A stretch of 64,000 bases of DNA from the NCBI GenBank assembly GCA_948735595.1, contig CAPXSA010000002.1, positions 1 through 64,000 of the forward strand, written 5' to 3'. Source of the stretch: an uncultured Clostridia bacterium (GTDB lineage: Bacteria; Bacillota; Clostridia; TANB77; CAG-508). The notes below the pieces were generated by a model, which worked only from the letters and a program-made list of their open reading frames with translations, had not been told where the DNA came from and did not search any database. A program made the translations under genes and the position numbers. Positions 54,223-63,928 of this stretch are shown here, piece by piece. Numbering within the stretch: the stretch's first letter is position 1; each line of letters begins with the position of its first letter.

Positions 54223-56803
54223 AAAAGATTATCAAGCAGGCGAGAATGTAGTTCATGCCTTAAAAGGAATTAATGTAGAGTTTAGAAAAAGTGAGTTTGT
54301 ATCTATACTAGGGCAAAGTGGTGGAGGAAAAACAACTTTGCTTAACATTATTGGTGGACTAGATAGATATACAAGTGGAGATTTAATTATTAATGGCAAG
54401 TCTACCAAAGAATTTAAAGATAGAGATTGGGATGCTTATCGCAATTATTCTGTTGGATTTGTATTTCAAAATTATAACTTAATTCCACATCAAACTATTC
54501 TTTCTAATGTAGAACTTGCTCTTACTTTATCAGGTGTTAGCAAAAAAGAGAGAAGAGAAAGAGCAATTAAAGCTTTAGAAGAGGTTGGACTAAAGGAGCA
54601 AATATATAAAAAGCCGAACCAATTGTCTGGTGGTCAAATGCAAAGAGTAGCAATTGCTAGAGCGATTGTGAATAACCCAGAAATTATTTTAGCAGATGAA
54701 CCAACAGGTGCGCTAGATACAGAAACAAGCAAGCAGGTTATGGAGATTTTAAAAGAGATTGCAAAAAATAAGCTAGTAATTATGGTTACCCATAATCCAG
54801 AGTTGGCAGAGAAGTATTCTACTAGAATTATTAGAATTTCAGATGGAACAATGCTAGATGATACAAATCCATATACTCAAGAAAAGCAAGAAATCAATAG
54901 CAACAAAGAAACAAGACGTACTTCTATGAAATTTTTTACGGCTTTGAACTTAAGTTTAAATAACTTATTAACAAAAAAAGGAAGGACATTGCTTACGTCT
55001 TTTGCAGGCAGTATTGGAATTATTGGTATTGCCCTAATTCTTGCTATTTCTACTGGAATGAGAAACTATATTGCAAAAGTAGAAGAAGATACATTGTCTT
55101 CTTACCCAATTACGATTGAGGAGGCTGTGATTGATACTTCTAGTATGATAGAAAAAATGATGTCAATGGAAGCTGAAGAAAAGCAGAGGGAAGAAGGAAA
55201 GATTTATTCTCGTAATGTTATGTCTGAAATGATGACAACTCTTTCTAATAAGATGGACAATAATAATTTGACTGAGTTAAAGAAGTTTTTAGAACAAGAA
55301 GAGAATGAGATTGTAAAAAATAGTAATAGTATTAAATACAACTATAACTTAGATTTGAATTTATACAAAGAAGACACCAAAGATGGTATTGTGCGTGTGA
55401 ACCCTAGTACAGTTATGGATAGTATGGGAATGGGAGCAATGCAAGAGGCTCAGCAAAATTCTCCTATGGCAATGATGGGAGGAAGTTCTATGAGCATTAT
55501 GAACACCAATGTATGGACAGAAATGCTAGATAATAAGGAGTTATTACAATCACAATATGATATGGTAGAAGGAAAATGGCCAGAGAAATATAATGAGGTA
55601 GTATTAATTGTTAATAGTAATTATGAAATTGATGATTATACGCTATATACCTTAGGATTAAAAAGTCAAGAAGAGTTGACAGATAGATGGGAAAAGGCAA
55701 AAAAAGGAGAAGAGATAGAAGAAGAACCCGAACTTTCTTATACTTACGAAGATTTATTAAATTTATCTTTCAAATTAGTTTTAAATTCTGACTATTATCA
55801 AAAAGAAAAGGGATTATGGATTGATAAAAGTGAAGATACAGATTACATGAGAGAGAAATTGAAAGACTGTGAAAATATTAAAGTAGTTGGAATTATTAAA
55901 CAGAATAAGCAAAGTACAGCGATGGCAATGGATACAGGAATTGGCTATATAACAGAATTAAAGGAATATGTCATTAACAAAACAAATGAAGCAAAAATCG
56001 TAAAAGAACAAAAAGAGAAAAAAGATGTTAATGTGTTTACTGGTCTTAAATTTCCAAAAGAAGGAGAAAAGAAAGAGTTTAACTTTAATGATTTAAGCAA
56101 TGAACAAAAATTAGCAATTAGTCAAATGAGTAGTGAAGAAATTGCAAAGATAATGCAAACTTATACAGAAAATCAAAATGCAACCTATGAAAATAACCTA
56201 AAAACATTAGGTGCTATTGATTTAGATAAACCTACTTCTATTTCCATTTATCCAAAGAATTTTGAGAGTAAAGAGGCCATTAACAAAGCAATAGAAGACT
56301 ATAATCAAAAACAAAGAGATGATGGAAAAGATGAAAATGTGATTAACTATACAGATTTAGTTGGTACTATGATGAAATCCATTACGCAAATTATTGATGC
56401 GATTAGTTTTGCGCTCATTGGATTTGTTAGTATATCTTTGGTAGTTTCTTCTATTATGATTGGTATTATCACCTATATTTCAGTATTAGAAAGAACGAAG
56501 GAAATAGGAATTTTAAGAGCAATAGGGGCTTCTAAAAGAGATATTTCAAGAGTGTTTAATGCTGAAACCTTTATTATTGGATTAATTGCAGGACTTATGG
56601 GAGTAGGAATTACGATGCTTATGACTATTCCAATTAACTCCATTATTTTAGCTGCAACAGAAGTGTCTATTCATACAACTTTGAAAGCAACACATATGGT
56701 AGGGCTAGTATTAATTAGTTTAATATTAACGATAATAGCAGGTCTAATTCCTGCCAAAGTAGCTAGTAAGAAGGATCCAGTGGAGGCTTTGAGGGCAGAA
56801 TAA
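54200..56803 (+). CDS. MacB-like ABC transporter, ATPase fused to FtsX permease
   Basis: An 867-residue protein. Residues 1-225 form the ATPase (Walker A GQSGGGKTT, signature LSGGQMQRVAIARAI, Walker B IILADEPTGALD). The permease begins near 255 with one helix (FAGSIGIIGIALILAISTGM), a long extracytoplasmic domain (about 280-720), and three C-terminal FtsX helices ending AKVASKKDPVEALRAE. This type exports or mechanically acts on envelope substrates, perhaps the product of the glycosyl/acyl-transferases beside it. Confidence 0.95.
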   Translation: MLTLKNIKKDYQAGENVVHALKGINVEFRKSEFVSILGQSGGGKTTLLNIIGGLDRYTSGDLIINGKSTKEFKDRDWDAYRNYSVGFVFQNYNLIPHQTILSNVELALTLSGVSKKERRERAIKALEEVGLKEQIYKKPNQLSGGQMQRVAIARAIVNNPEIILADEPTGALDTETSKQVMEILKEIAKNKLVIMVTHNPELAEKYSTRIIRISDGTMLDDTNPYTQEKQEINSNKETRRTSMKFFTALNLSLNNLLTKKGRTLLTSFAGSIGIIGIALILAISTGMRNYIAKVEEDTLSSYPITIEEAVIDTSSMIEKMMSMEAEEKQREEGKIYSRNVMSEMMTTLSNKMDNNNLTELKKFLEQEENEIVKNSNSIKYNYNLDLNLYKEDTKDGIVRVNPSTVMDSMGMGAMQEAQQNSPMAMMGGSSMSIMNTNVWTEMLDNKELLQSQYDMVEGKWPEKYNEVVLIVNSNYEIDDYTLYTLGLKSQEELTDRWEKAKKGEEIEEEPELSYTYEDLLNLSFKLVLNSDYYQKEKGLWIDKSEDTDYMREKLKDCENIKVVGIIKQNKQSTAMAMDTGIGYITELKEYVINKTNEAKIVKEQKEKKDVNVFTGLKFPKEGEKKEFNFNDLSNEQKLAISQMSSEEIAKIMQTYTENQNATYENNLKTLGAIDLDKPTSISIYPKNFESKEAINKAIEDYNQKQRDDGKDENVINYTDLVGTMMKSITQIIDAISFALIGFVSISLVVSSIMIGIITYISVLERTKEIGILRAIGASKRDISRVFNAETFIIGLIAGLMGVGITMLMTIPINSIILAATEVSIHTTLKATHMVGLVLISLILTIIAGLIPAKVASKKDPVEALRAE

Positions 56804-56817
56804 GAATTATCATGAGT

Positions 56818-56846
56818 TTGCAAATCAACATAAAATGTTGTATAAT
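56818..56846 (+). promoter_or_regulatory. Promoter for the 56917 gene
   Basis: TTGCAA, 17-base spacer, TATAAT (56841-56846); identical elements to the promoter at 30723. Confidence 0.8.
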
Positions 56847-56916
56847 TACTTTAGTATGAGTAATATCTCATATCCGAAACAAGAGGCACAACAAGACATT
56901 TTGAAAGGAGCTTATT

Positions 56917-57261
56917 ATGCGGAGAGATTTAATTGTGCCAAAAGGCAAATGTCCCTTAGACATTCTAGCTGAACAGGGAGAGAAAATCCGCAATACATGG
57001 ATTTTCTTACATGTAAGTGTTGTTTATGAACTGGCAACTGACGAAAAGGTTATCATCGGAAAGGCTCCAAATGGTGGTCAAATTCTTTTTTGGGAAGCGA
57101 CAGAGATGCTACCAGAAATTAGAATTGTTTCTAAGAATTTTGAAGGAACAGTTTGGCACTTTCTCACCAATGCTTCAATAGGAGATATTGCATTTGATGT
57201 TACTGAAGATGTGAAGGAGCCAGAAGATATCATCTTTGTTAAGATGGAGGGAGCTGCATAA
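56917..57261 (+). CDS. Orphan 114-residue protein, foreign-looking
   Basis: An unknown soluble protein (LIVPKGKCPLDILAEQGEKI at the start). It has its own promoter, AAAGGAG site and a strong terminator. Codons are G+C-richer than the neighbours. Codon 2 is CGG directly followed by AGA; +1 recoding there would give a four-residue peptide, so CGG must be read as Arg. The third foreign-looking single-gene cassette in the window (with 12294 and 30799). Confidence 0.65.
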   Translation: MRRDLIVPKGKCPLDILAEQGEKIRNTWIFLHVSVVYELATDEKVIIGKAPNGGQILFWEATEMLPEIRIVSKNFEGTVWHFLTNASIGDIAFDVTEDVKEPEDIIFVKMEGAA

Positions 57262-57277
57262 AGGGACATTTAAATTT

Positions 57278-57323
57278 AAAAGGCGTGTGGCAAGATTAGT
57301 TCTTATCTCGCCACACGCCTTTT
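57278..57323 (+). terminator. Strong terminator after the 56917 gene
   Basis: AAAAGGCGTGTGGC pairs with GCCACACGCCTTTT, 14 pairs with U-tract on both strands; may also serve the convergent DUF368 gene. Confidence 0.92.
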
Positions 57324-57336
57324 ATTATTGCAATAT

Positions 57337-58153
57337 TTAGCGAGAGTGGTCTAACTTTTCAAAAGCTAAACCAATACAAAAACTAATCACAAAAAGAACA
57401 ACAGACCAAATACCTTGAATGGTAAATTCTATGCCTGGATAGAGTACAAAAATAGAGCCTAACACAAACCCGATAATCGCATAAAAAGTTTGAGAGTAAT
57501 ACCTGTCTAATAGGAATTGAATGATTTTCAAAAGTAAAATACTTCCTAGTAAAACTCCAATTCCCATTGGGAATAAAATAGCAAGGTTAACAGTAGCAAC
57601 TGCATTTAAGTAGTGTGAATATACTCCTAAACACATTAAAATAACAGTACTGCTTACACCAGGAACAACGATACCAATAGACATTGCAAACCCAGCTAAT
57701 ACAAAATAGAAAAAGGAGATGCTATTGCTATCCACTTGAATAAGAGATGGTAGTATAGTTTCTAATTGGATAGATAAAAGCCCAATACCAAAAGCAGCAA
57801 GTAAGAAAATACTATAATGAAGGCGAAAGCCTTTCTTTTGATTAGCTTGTTTAAAAAGAATAGGGAGAGAGCCACAGATTAAACCTATAAAACAAAAACT
57901 AGTTGGCATAGGGAAATTTGCAAAAAGAAAATTTAAAATTTTGCCTACTAGAAATACACCTGTTATTCCTCCTAAAGCAATAGGGAGAAGAAACATAAAG
58001 TTTTTCTTAAAATCTTGGAATAAATTTAGTACACTATTTACTAATTTTTCATAAATTCCAAAAATAACACAAAAAACACCACTACTAATGCCGTGGAAGA
58101 ATAGCGCCACAGCCAATTAATATACCTTTACAATAATCTAATAAAAACTTCAT
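57337..58153 (-). CDS. DUF368 membrane protein, read through one CGG +1 site
   Basis: A 271-residue polytopic protein of the DUF368 family (undecaprenyl phosphate translocase-like; UptA-type). ATG 58153 follows AAAGGTGG. Frame 0 gives MKFLLDYCKGILIGCGAILP; CGG is codon 21 (58093-58091); the +1 frame continues G-ISSGVFCVIFGIYEKLVN, matching the family PG(V)SGG start. The later GFAMSIGIVVPGVSSTVILM repeats the motif. Frame 0 stops two codons after CGG. Confidence 0.92.
58091..58093 (-). other. CGG +1 recoding site in the DUF368 gene
   Basis: Context CTT CCA CGG CAT TAG; +1 reading gives Leu-Pro-Gly(GGC)-Ile-Ser. In-frame codon 21. Confidence 0.92.
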
Positions 58154-58218
58154 AGAAAACCACCTTTTATGTTTTATAAAAGGTATGCAAAAAAAATTAA
58201 AAAAATTCAAAAAAGTTC

Positions 58219-58247
58219 TTGACAAAATAATAGATAACATTTATAAT
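58219..58247 (+). promoter_or_regulatory. Promoter for tRNA-Gly
   Basis: Consensus TTGACA (58219-58224), 17-base spacer, TATAAT (58242-58247). Confidence 0.88.
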
Positions 58248-58267
58248 AATACTTGTTCAAACGAAAT

Positions 58268-58341
<74 letters not shown>

Positions 58342-58343
58342 AA

Positions 58344-58388
58344 AGAAGAACCACTAAGAAATAGGAATCTTAGTGGTTCTTCTTTTTT
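58344..58388 (+). terminator. Terminator after tRNA-Gly
   Basis: AGAAGAACCACTAAGA pairs perfectly with TCTTAGTGGTTCTTCT, then TTTTT. Confidence 0.93.
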
Positions 58389-58444
58389 ATAACTAGATTT
58401 TTAATAATTCATTTTTAAAATTTTGAGAAATTTTGGAAATATAT

Positions 58445-58473
58445 TTGACAAAAAAAGGAAACTATAGTATAAT
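58445..58473 (+). promoter_or_regulatory. Promoter for the probable OLE RNA
   Basis: Consensus TTGACA (58445-58450), 17-base spacer, TATAAT (58468-58473). Confidence 0.85.
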
Positions 58474-58479
58474 AAATTT

Positions 58480-58926
58480 TGTGGTGCATTATTCTAGTCG
58501 CATAAATAATATGAAGGTGGGGCTAAAAATCCACTAATTGTGTGAAAAGCACTTTATATATTCTGCTTTCTTCGCCCAGATGAGGGTGGGTATATAATTT
58601 AAGATTTAAGGAAAAGTTGTAATGGCATACAATGAAATTCCTTTTGTCGATTGCAAATGAAAATAAAGCACATGTCGTGAGTGATAATATGGGATAGCGT
58701 AATCTGCTTTGAAAATATTATTGCAAAAGCGAATAAGTATTATCTTATATGTGTTAGGGAAAACCTCTAGAGTGTCAATATCACAAGGATTAAGGTACGG
58801 ACTAAGTGGCAATCGAGTCATTAAGCTGGTAACACTTAATTACTTTTCTTAAAGAGAAATCGCCCATGGGTAACCTAAGGTGAAAAGTAGAGAAATTCAA
58901 CTCGACCTAAGCCGTAAAATTAATTT
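58480..58926 (+). ncRNA. Probable OLE RNA (ornate large extremophilic RNA)
   Basis: About 445 bases with no coding frame, driven by a consensus promoter and placed directly ahead of a gene that fits OapA, the OLE-associated membrane protein. Many local helices are visible (GGTGGGGCTAAAAATCCAC near 58517; GAGATAATCG-type stems; GGTAACCTAAGG near 58869). OLE RNAs form a membrane complex with OapA in Firmicutes. The identification rests on size, placement and the partner protein; I cannot align it to the family model. Confidence 0.6.
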
Positions 58927-59500
58927 GTGAGATACCATGATTTTTATAAAAGAAAAACTTTTGAAGAAAGAGTGAAGATTTCATTGAAAGATAAATGGAT
59001 TATTCAAGTATTTATTATTTCATTCATTTTATCCGCAATATTTAGTGGATTATCGTCCTTATTATCAGACATTAATGTTATTGCTTTAGTCGTAATTATT
59101 CTCATTGTTATTGGAATTGGTATATTATTTGATATGATTGGTGTTGCAGCGTTAACTGCGGAAGAAGCGCCTTTTCATGCGATGAATTCAAAAAAGATAA
59201 AAGAAGCAACAGCTTGTATCAATTTATTAAAAAATAGCACAAAAGTTTCTAGTGTTTGTAATGATATTGTAGGAGACATTTGTGGTATTGTAAGCCGGAG
59301 GGTTAGGCGCAACTTTAACAGTGTACTTAACAACAGCATGTCATATGCACGCACTACTGGCTAGTATTTTAGTAGCATCTTTTATTTCAGCATTAACAGT
59401 AGGAGGAAAGGCGTTCTTTAAAACAGTTGCTACAAAAAAATGTGATGAAATAGTATTAGTAGCAGGAAAGGTATTGCAAATATTTACAAAATCGAAATAG
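58927..59500 (+). CDS. oapA: OLE-associated protein A-like membrane protein, read through one CGG +1 site
   Basis: A 190-residue protein once recoded, with about four membrane helices. Frame 0 (GTG 58927) gives residues 1-123 including GVAALTAEEAPFHAMNSKKI and VGDICGIVS. CGG is codon 124 (59296-59298); the +1 frame continues G-GLGATLTVYLTTACH and two more helices, ending TKSK. Frame 0 would end in a polar arginine-rich tail after the cut helix. The start is not certain because no clear binding site precedes the GTG. Confidence 0.75.
59296..59298 (+). other. CGG +1 recoding site in oapA
   Basis: Context GTA AGC CGG AGG; +1 reading gives Ser-Gly(GGA)-Gly-Leu-Gly. In-frame codon 124. Confidence 0.88.
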
Positions 59501-59505
59501 ATAAG

Positions 59506-59538
59506 AAAAGCGAATGTTAAGAATAACATTCGTTTTTT
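59506..59538 (+). terminator. Terminator after oapA
   Basis: CGAATGTTA, loop AGAA, TAACATTCG then TTTTTT (59533-59538). Confidence 0.92.
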
Positions 59539-59543
59539 GGTAT

Positions 59544-60342
59544 CTAAAATAATATCTTTTTCAAATCAATATAGTTTTCATAAGGTTCACAAACAATATC
59601 AAAGCCTGCTTGGAAATCTTCTAAAGAATTACAAGGATCGTTAGGGTCATCAGGCTCAAATCCAATTGTAATAACACTATCATGTAAATTTTTATCAACC
59701 ATATTTAAATCTGAAGTTTGGTCACCGAATTAACAAGACTTGATTACGTCCTTTTAATTTATTTGTTATTTCAGTAGGCAAAGAAACTTCATTTTTATTA
59801 AAACTATGAATAATATTTTCGCCTACACCAACAGCAACGCCATTTTCAAATAGTATTTTATTACTACTCACATAAATATTATCAAAATAGCAGTTATGCT
59901 TTTTCAAAAAGGCTTCAATGAAATTTCCAATTCCAGCACTAATAATGATTAAGGGAATATGATTATTATACAAAAATTCCAGAAACTCTGGAGCACCAAT
60001 ACGGAAATCCATAACTCGTAAATCAGTAGCAGCCTTTTCAAAAACTTCTTCTGTCATTTTATATTTTACAAATAACCCTATATGAGCTCTAAACCATTCG
60101 GCCATCATTTTCATACGATATTCAAAAGGAAGAGAAGTATCTACTTCAATAGGACGATATTTATCATATTGTTTATGTCTCTCAGTAGAATATTCTTCGG
60201 GTACCAAGTCTGTATCAGCTAAAACAGACCAAGAAGTTTTACTACTTCCAGCTGTAATGGTTCTATCAAAATCAGCAACTACATAAAGGTTATTTAGGTT
60301 TTGAATAGGTAATAATTTTTCCACGAAATCTTTTATATACAT
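59544..60342 (-). CDS. HAD pyrimidine 5'-nucleotidase-like protein, read through one CGG +1 site
   Basis: A 265-residue HAD phosphatase once recoded, resembling cytosolic 5'-nucleotidase III/UMPH-1 proteins. Motif I is VADFDRTITAGSSKTSW (residues 23-39); IIISAGIGNFIEAFL is motif II; ENIIHSFNKNE precedes the end. CGG is codon 206 (59727-59725) in QVLLI; the +1 frame gives G-DQTSDLNMVD, the essential Mg-binding motif IV. Frame 0 stops at TGA directly after CGG. Ends beside the oapA terminator. Confidence 0.93.
59725..59727 (-). other. CGG +1 recoding site in the HAD gene
   Basis: Context TTA ATT CGG TGA; +1 reading gives Leu-Ile-Gly(GGT)-Asp-Gln, the catalytic GD motif. In-frame codon 206. Confidence 0.94.
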
Positions 60343-60449
60343 AAAGTTTCCTCCTTATGGTTAAATTATAAACTATTTATAAGAAAAAGAAAAGTGCTTG
60401 AAAGAAATAAATGATTGAGATATAATGTGATACAAAAGGAGTGAAAATT

Positions 60450-61007
60450 ATGCCATCACATCAAATTCATTTAGCAATAGCAAAAAAATATATAGAAAAA
60501 CATGAAGTAGAAGATAAAGAAGCTTTTATAGAAGGGAGTATTGCTCCAGATTTTGTGAAACCAAAAGAAATTAGCCATTATACAATACCAAGTTCTAAAG
60601 AAGATTTATATGAACATTTAAAGGCAAAAGTGGATTTAAATAGATTTTTAAGAGAAAATGAAATTAAAACAGATTATGATAAAGCTGTATTATTACACTT
60701 AATGACAGACAGAATATTTTTTACAGAATTTTTTAGTGAAGAATTTTTAAAGCATACAAATTATCATGAATTTACGGAAGATTTATATACTAGTTATAGT
60801 CAAACGAATGGATATTTAGAAGAAAAATATCACATCATATTAAAAGAAGAATTAGCAGAGAAAATAAGAGAAGAAATAGAGGCATCGAAACAACATCATA
60901 AGGTGTCTGCAAAGACAGGAAAAAATATAGTACCACTAGATAAATTAAACGCTTTTATTGAAAGAATGTCTAGTGTGAATTTAGAAGAATATATCACGAA
61001 AGAATAA
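60450..61007 (+). CDS. Metal-dependent hydrolase-like protein, unknown
   Basis: A 185-residue protein starting MPSHQIHLAIAKKYIEKHEV with FIEGSIAPDFVKPKEISHYT. The His/Asp pattern (H4, H7, PD, SHY, HLMTD) resembles zinc-dependent phospholipase C-like proteins. No signal peptide. ATG 60450 lies eight bases after AAAGGAG; a GTG at 60441 is within that site. Confidence 0.65.
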   Translation: MPSHQIHLAIAKKYIEKHEVEDKEAFIEGSIAPDFVKPKEISHYTIPSSKEDLYEHLKAKVDLNRFLRENEIKTDYDKAVLLHLMTDRIFFTEFFSEEFLKHTNYHEFTEDLYTSYSQTNGYLEEKYHIILKEELAEKIREEIEASKQHHKVSAKTGKNIVPLDKLNAFIERMSSVNLEEYITKE

Positions 61008-61051
61008 ATATAAAATACAAAGGGCAAAATGATAAAATGAGGAGGAGACGA

Positions 61052-63824
61052 ATGGAAGAAAACAAAAAAGAGTGGTTTAATCAGTCTGTAGAAGAAATAA
61101 AAGAAAAATTAAAAGTAGAAGAAACACAAGGATTATCAGAAGAACAAGTTGCGAAAAATAGAGAGATTTATGGATTAAATGAGTTAGCAACCAAAAAGAA
61201 GAAGAGTTTATTTGTGAAATTTTTAGAACAATTTAAAGATTTCATGATTATTATTTTAATTATTGCAGCTATTATTTCAGGAGTAGTTGGCTATTATGAA
61301 GGAGAAGGTATTACAGATTCGATTATTATCTTAATCGTGGTTATTGTCAATGCTATTATTGGTGTTGCTCAAGAGAATAAAGCGGAAAAATCACTAGAAG
61401 CTTTACAGAGATTAAGTTCCCATGTGGTGAAAGTAATGCGCAATCGGCAATATAACAGTGGTACCTTCTAAAGAATTAGTACCAGGAGATATTGTGGTGC
61501 TAGATACAGGAGATTATGTGCCTGCAGATTTGAGAATTATAGAAGCAGTAAATTTAAAATCGCAAGAAGCCTCTTTAACAGGTGAGTCTGTTCCAGTAGA
61601 GAAAAATACACTAGTAATAGAGAAAGAAAAAGTAGGAATTGGAGATAGAACCAATATGCTATTTTCTTCAAGCCTAATTACTTATGGTAGAGGAAAAGGA
61701 ATTGTTGTAGAAACAGGAATGACAACAGAAGTAGGAAAAATTGCAGGAATGATTAACGAGGTAGAAGATACTGAGACACCACTTCAACAAAAGTTAAATA
61801 AGCTAGGAAAAGTATTAGGAATAGCTGCCATTGTAATTTGTGTTTTCATTTTTGGAATTGGTTTACTTTATGGAAAAGACCCAATGGATATGTTTATGAC
61901 AGCGGTTAGTTTAGCAGTAGCAGCAATACCAGAAGGATTAGCTGCGGTATCTACCATTGTTCTTGCAATTGGTGTACAAAGAATGGTAAAAAAGCATGCC
62001 ATTGTGAAAAAATTGCCAGCAGTAGAGACTTTGGGAAGTACAACGGTTATTTGTTCAGACAAAACAGGAACATTAACACAAAATAAAATGACAGTCAAAA
62101 AGTTATTCTATAATAACCAATTAGTAGAAATAGAAAACGTCAATACAAATGAAACTACTGAAGAACTAGAAAAGTTAGTATATATTAGCATGTTTTGCAA
62201 TGATACAAAAGTAGCATCTGACAAAACGTTAACAGGAGATCCAACAGAAACAGCTTTAATTGATATGGCTTTTAACTTAGATTTTCAACCAACAGTGTTA
62301 GAACAATACCCACGTGTAAAAGAATTACCATTTGATTCAGAAAGAAAGTTAATGACCACTGTTCACAAGTTAACTGATAAATATGTAGTATACACAAAAG
62401 GCGGAGTAGATGAATTATTAGCAAGATGTGATAGCTATGTGATAAATAACGAAGCGAAGCAAGACTTAGAGAGTTTCAAACAAGAAATTGCAAAACAAAA
62501 TGAAGCAATGGCAAAAGATGCTCTTCGTGTACTTGCTATGGGATATAAAGAAATAGACCATGAGCCAACAGATGAGGAAATGAAAGATATTGAAAAAGAT
62601 TTAATCTATGTTGGAATGGTAGGAATGATAGATCCACCAAGAGAAGAAGTAAAAGACGCAGTTGCAAAATGCAAAAGAGCTGGTATTAAAACTGTGATGA
62701 TTACAGGTGACCACAAGGCAACAGCTATTGCCATTGCAAAAGCATTAGGCATTTTAGAAAGTGAGGAAGAAGCACTTACAGGGGCAGAACTAGAAGAAAT
62801 GTCTGACCAAGACTTAATTGCAAATGTAAGAAAGTATAGTGTGTATGCTAGAGTATCTCCTGAGCATAAAGTGAGAATTGTCAAGGCATGGAAAGAAAAT
62901 GGAGAAATTGTAGCTATGACAGGTGATGGTGTCAATGATGCACCAGCTTTAAAAACAGCAGATATTGGTTGTGCAATGGGAGTGGTAGGAACCGATGTAG
63001 CAAAAGAAGCAGCAGATGTTATTTTGACAGATGATAATTTTGCGACAATTGTATCTTCAGTAGAAGAAGGAAGACGTATTTATGATAACATTTTAAAGGC
63101 AATTCAATTTTTGCTATCTAGTAATGTTGGAGAAATCATCATCCTATTTGTTGCAATACTAATTACACCATTACTTAGTAAATGGTTTAATATAGATGTT
63201 AATTTAATTGTACCATTATTACCAATACACATTTTATGGATAAACTTAGTAACAGACTCTTTGCCAGCACTTGCCTTAGCAGTAGACCCAGCAGAAAAAG
63301 ATATCATGGATAGAAAACCTATCAAACCAAAGCAAGGTGTTTTTACGAAAGGAATGACTTGGAGAGTAATTTACCAAGGCGTTATGATTGGAATAATTAC
63401 ACTTACTGCCTTCATTATTGGTTTAGCAACACCAGTAGACCAGCTACCAATGGTAGAAGTGACGGATAGTGAGGGGATGATAAGAACATTATCAGAGGAA
63501 GAAGTAAGAGTGGAAATTGGTCAGACTATGGCATTTACTGTGCTAGCACTTTCAGAATTGGTTCATGTGTTTAATATTAGAAATAATAAAAAGTCTATTT
63601 TTAAAACAGGAATTTTCAGCAATCGCAAATTAATTTTAGCAAATTTGGCTTCAGCGCTATTGATGCTAGTGATACTAATTGTACCTGCATTAAGAAACAT
63701 TTTCAGCATTCCAGTATTACCAGTAATGAATATTATTGAAATTGTATTTTTGATATTTATACCAGTTGTGGTTGTGGAATTGTTTAAATTGTTTAAGATA
63801 AATACGACGAAAGATGAAGTGTAA
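61052..63824 (+). CDS. Ca2+-transporting P-type ATPase (P2A), read through one CGG +1 site
   Basis: A 923-residue cation pump once recoded. Frame 0 (ATG 61052 after GGAGGAG) holds the N-terminal part (TQGLSEEQVAKNREIYGLNE) and the first two helices. CGG is codon 132 (61445-61447) in VVKVMRN; the +1 frame continues G-NITVVPSKELVPGDIVVLD, the actuator domain. Then TGES, AAIPEGLAAV, the phosphorylation site SDKTGTLTQNKM, TGDGVNDAPALK and six C-terminal helices. The E-and-N residues typical of SERCA-like Ca2+ pumps occur in the helices. Confidence 0.96.
61445..61447 (+). other. CGG +1 recoding site in the P-type ATPase gene
   Basis: Context CGC AAT CGG CAA; +1 reading gives Arg-Asn-Gly(GGC)-Asn-Ile. 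In-frame codon 132. Confidence 0.95.
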
Positions 63825-63928
63825 AAATTAAAAATTCTTAAATCTAAAAAAATACCTTAAATTAACTATTAATTTTTTTCAGAATAGTATATACTATAGA
63901 AGAAAATTGTCGATTTAAGGTGTTTTTT

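Noticed and set aside
59725..59727. Stop-codon read-through or selenocysteine at the TGA after CGG in the HAD gene
   Set aside because: Only the +1 frame, not frame 0 past the TGA, encodes the conserved continuation; other sites lack an adjacent stop.
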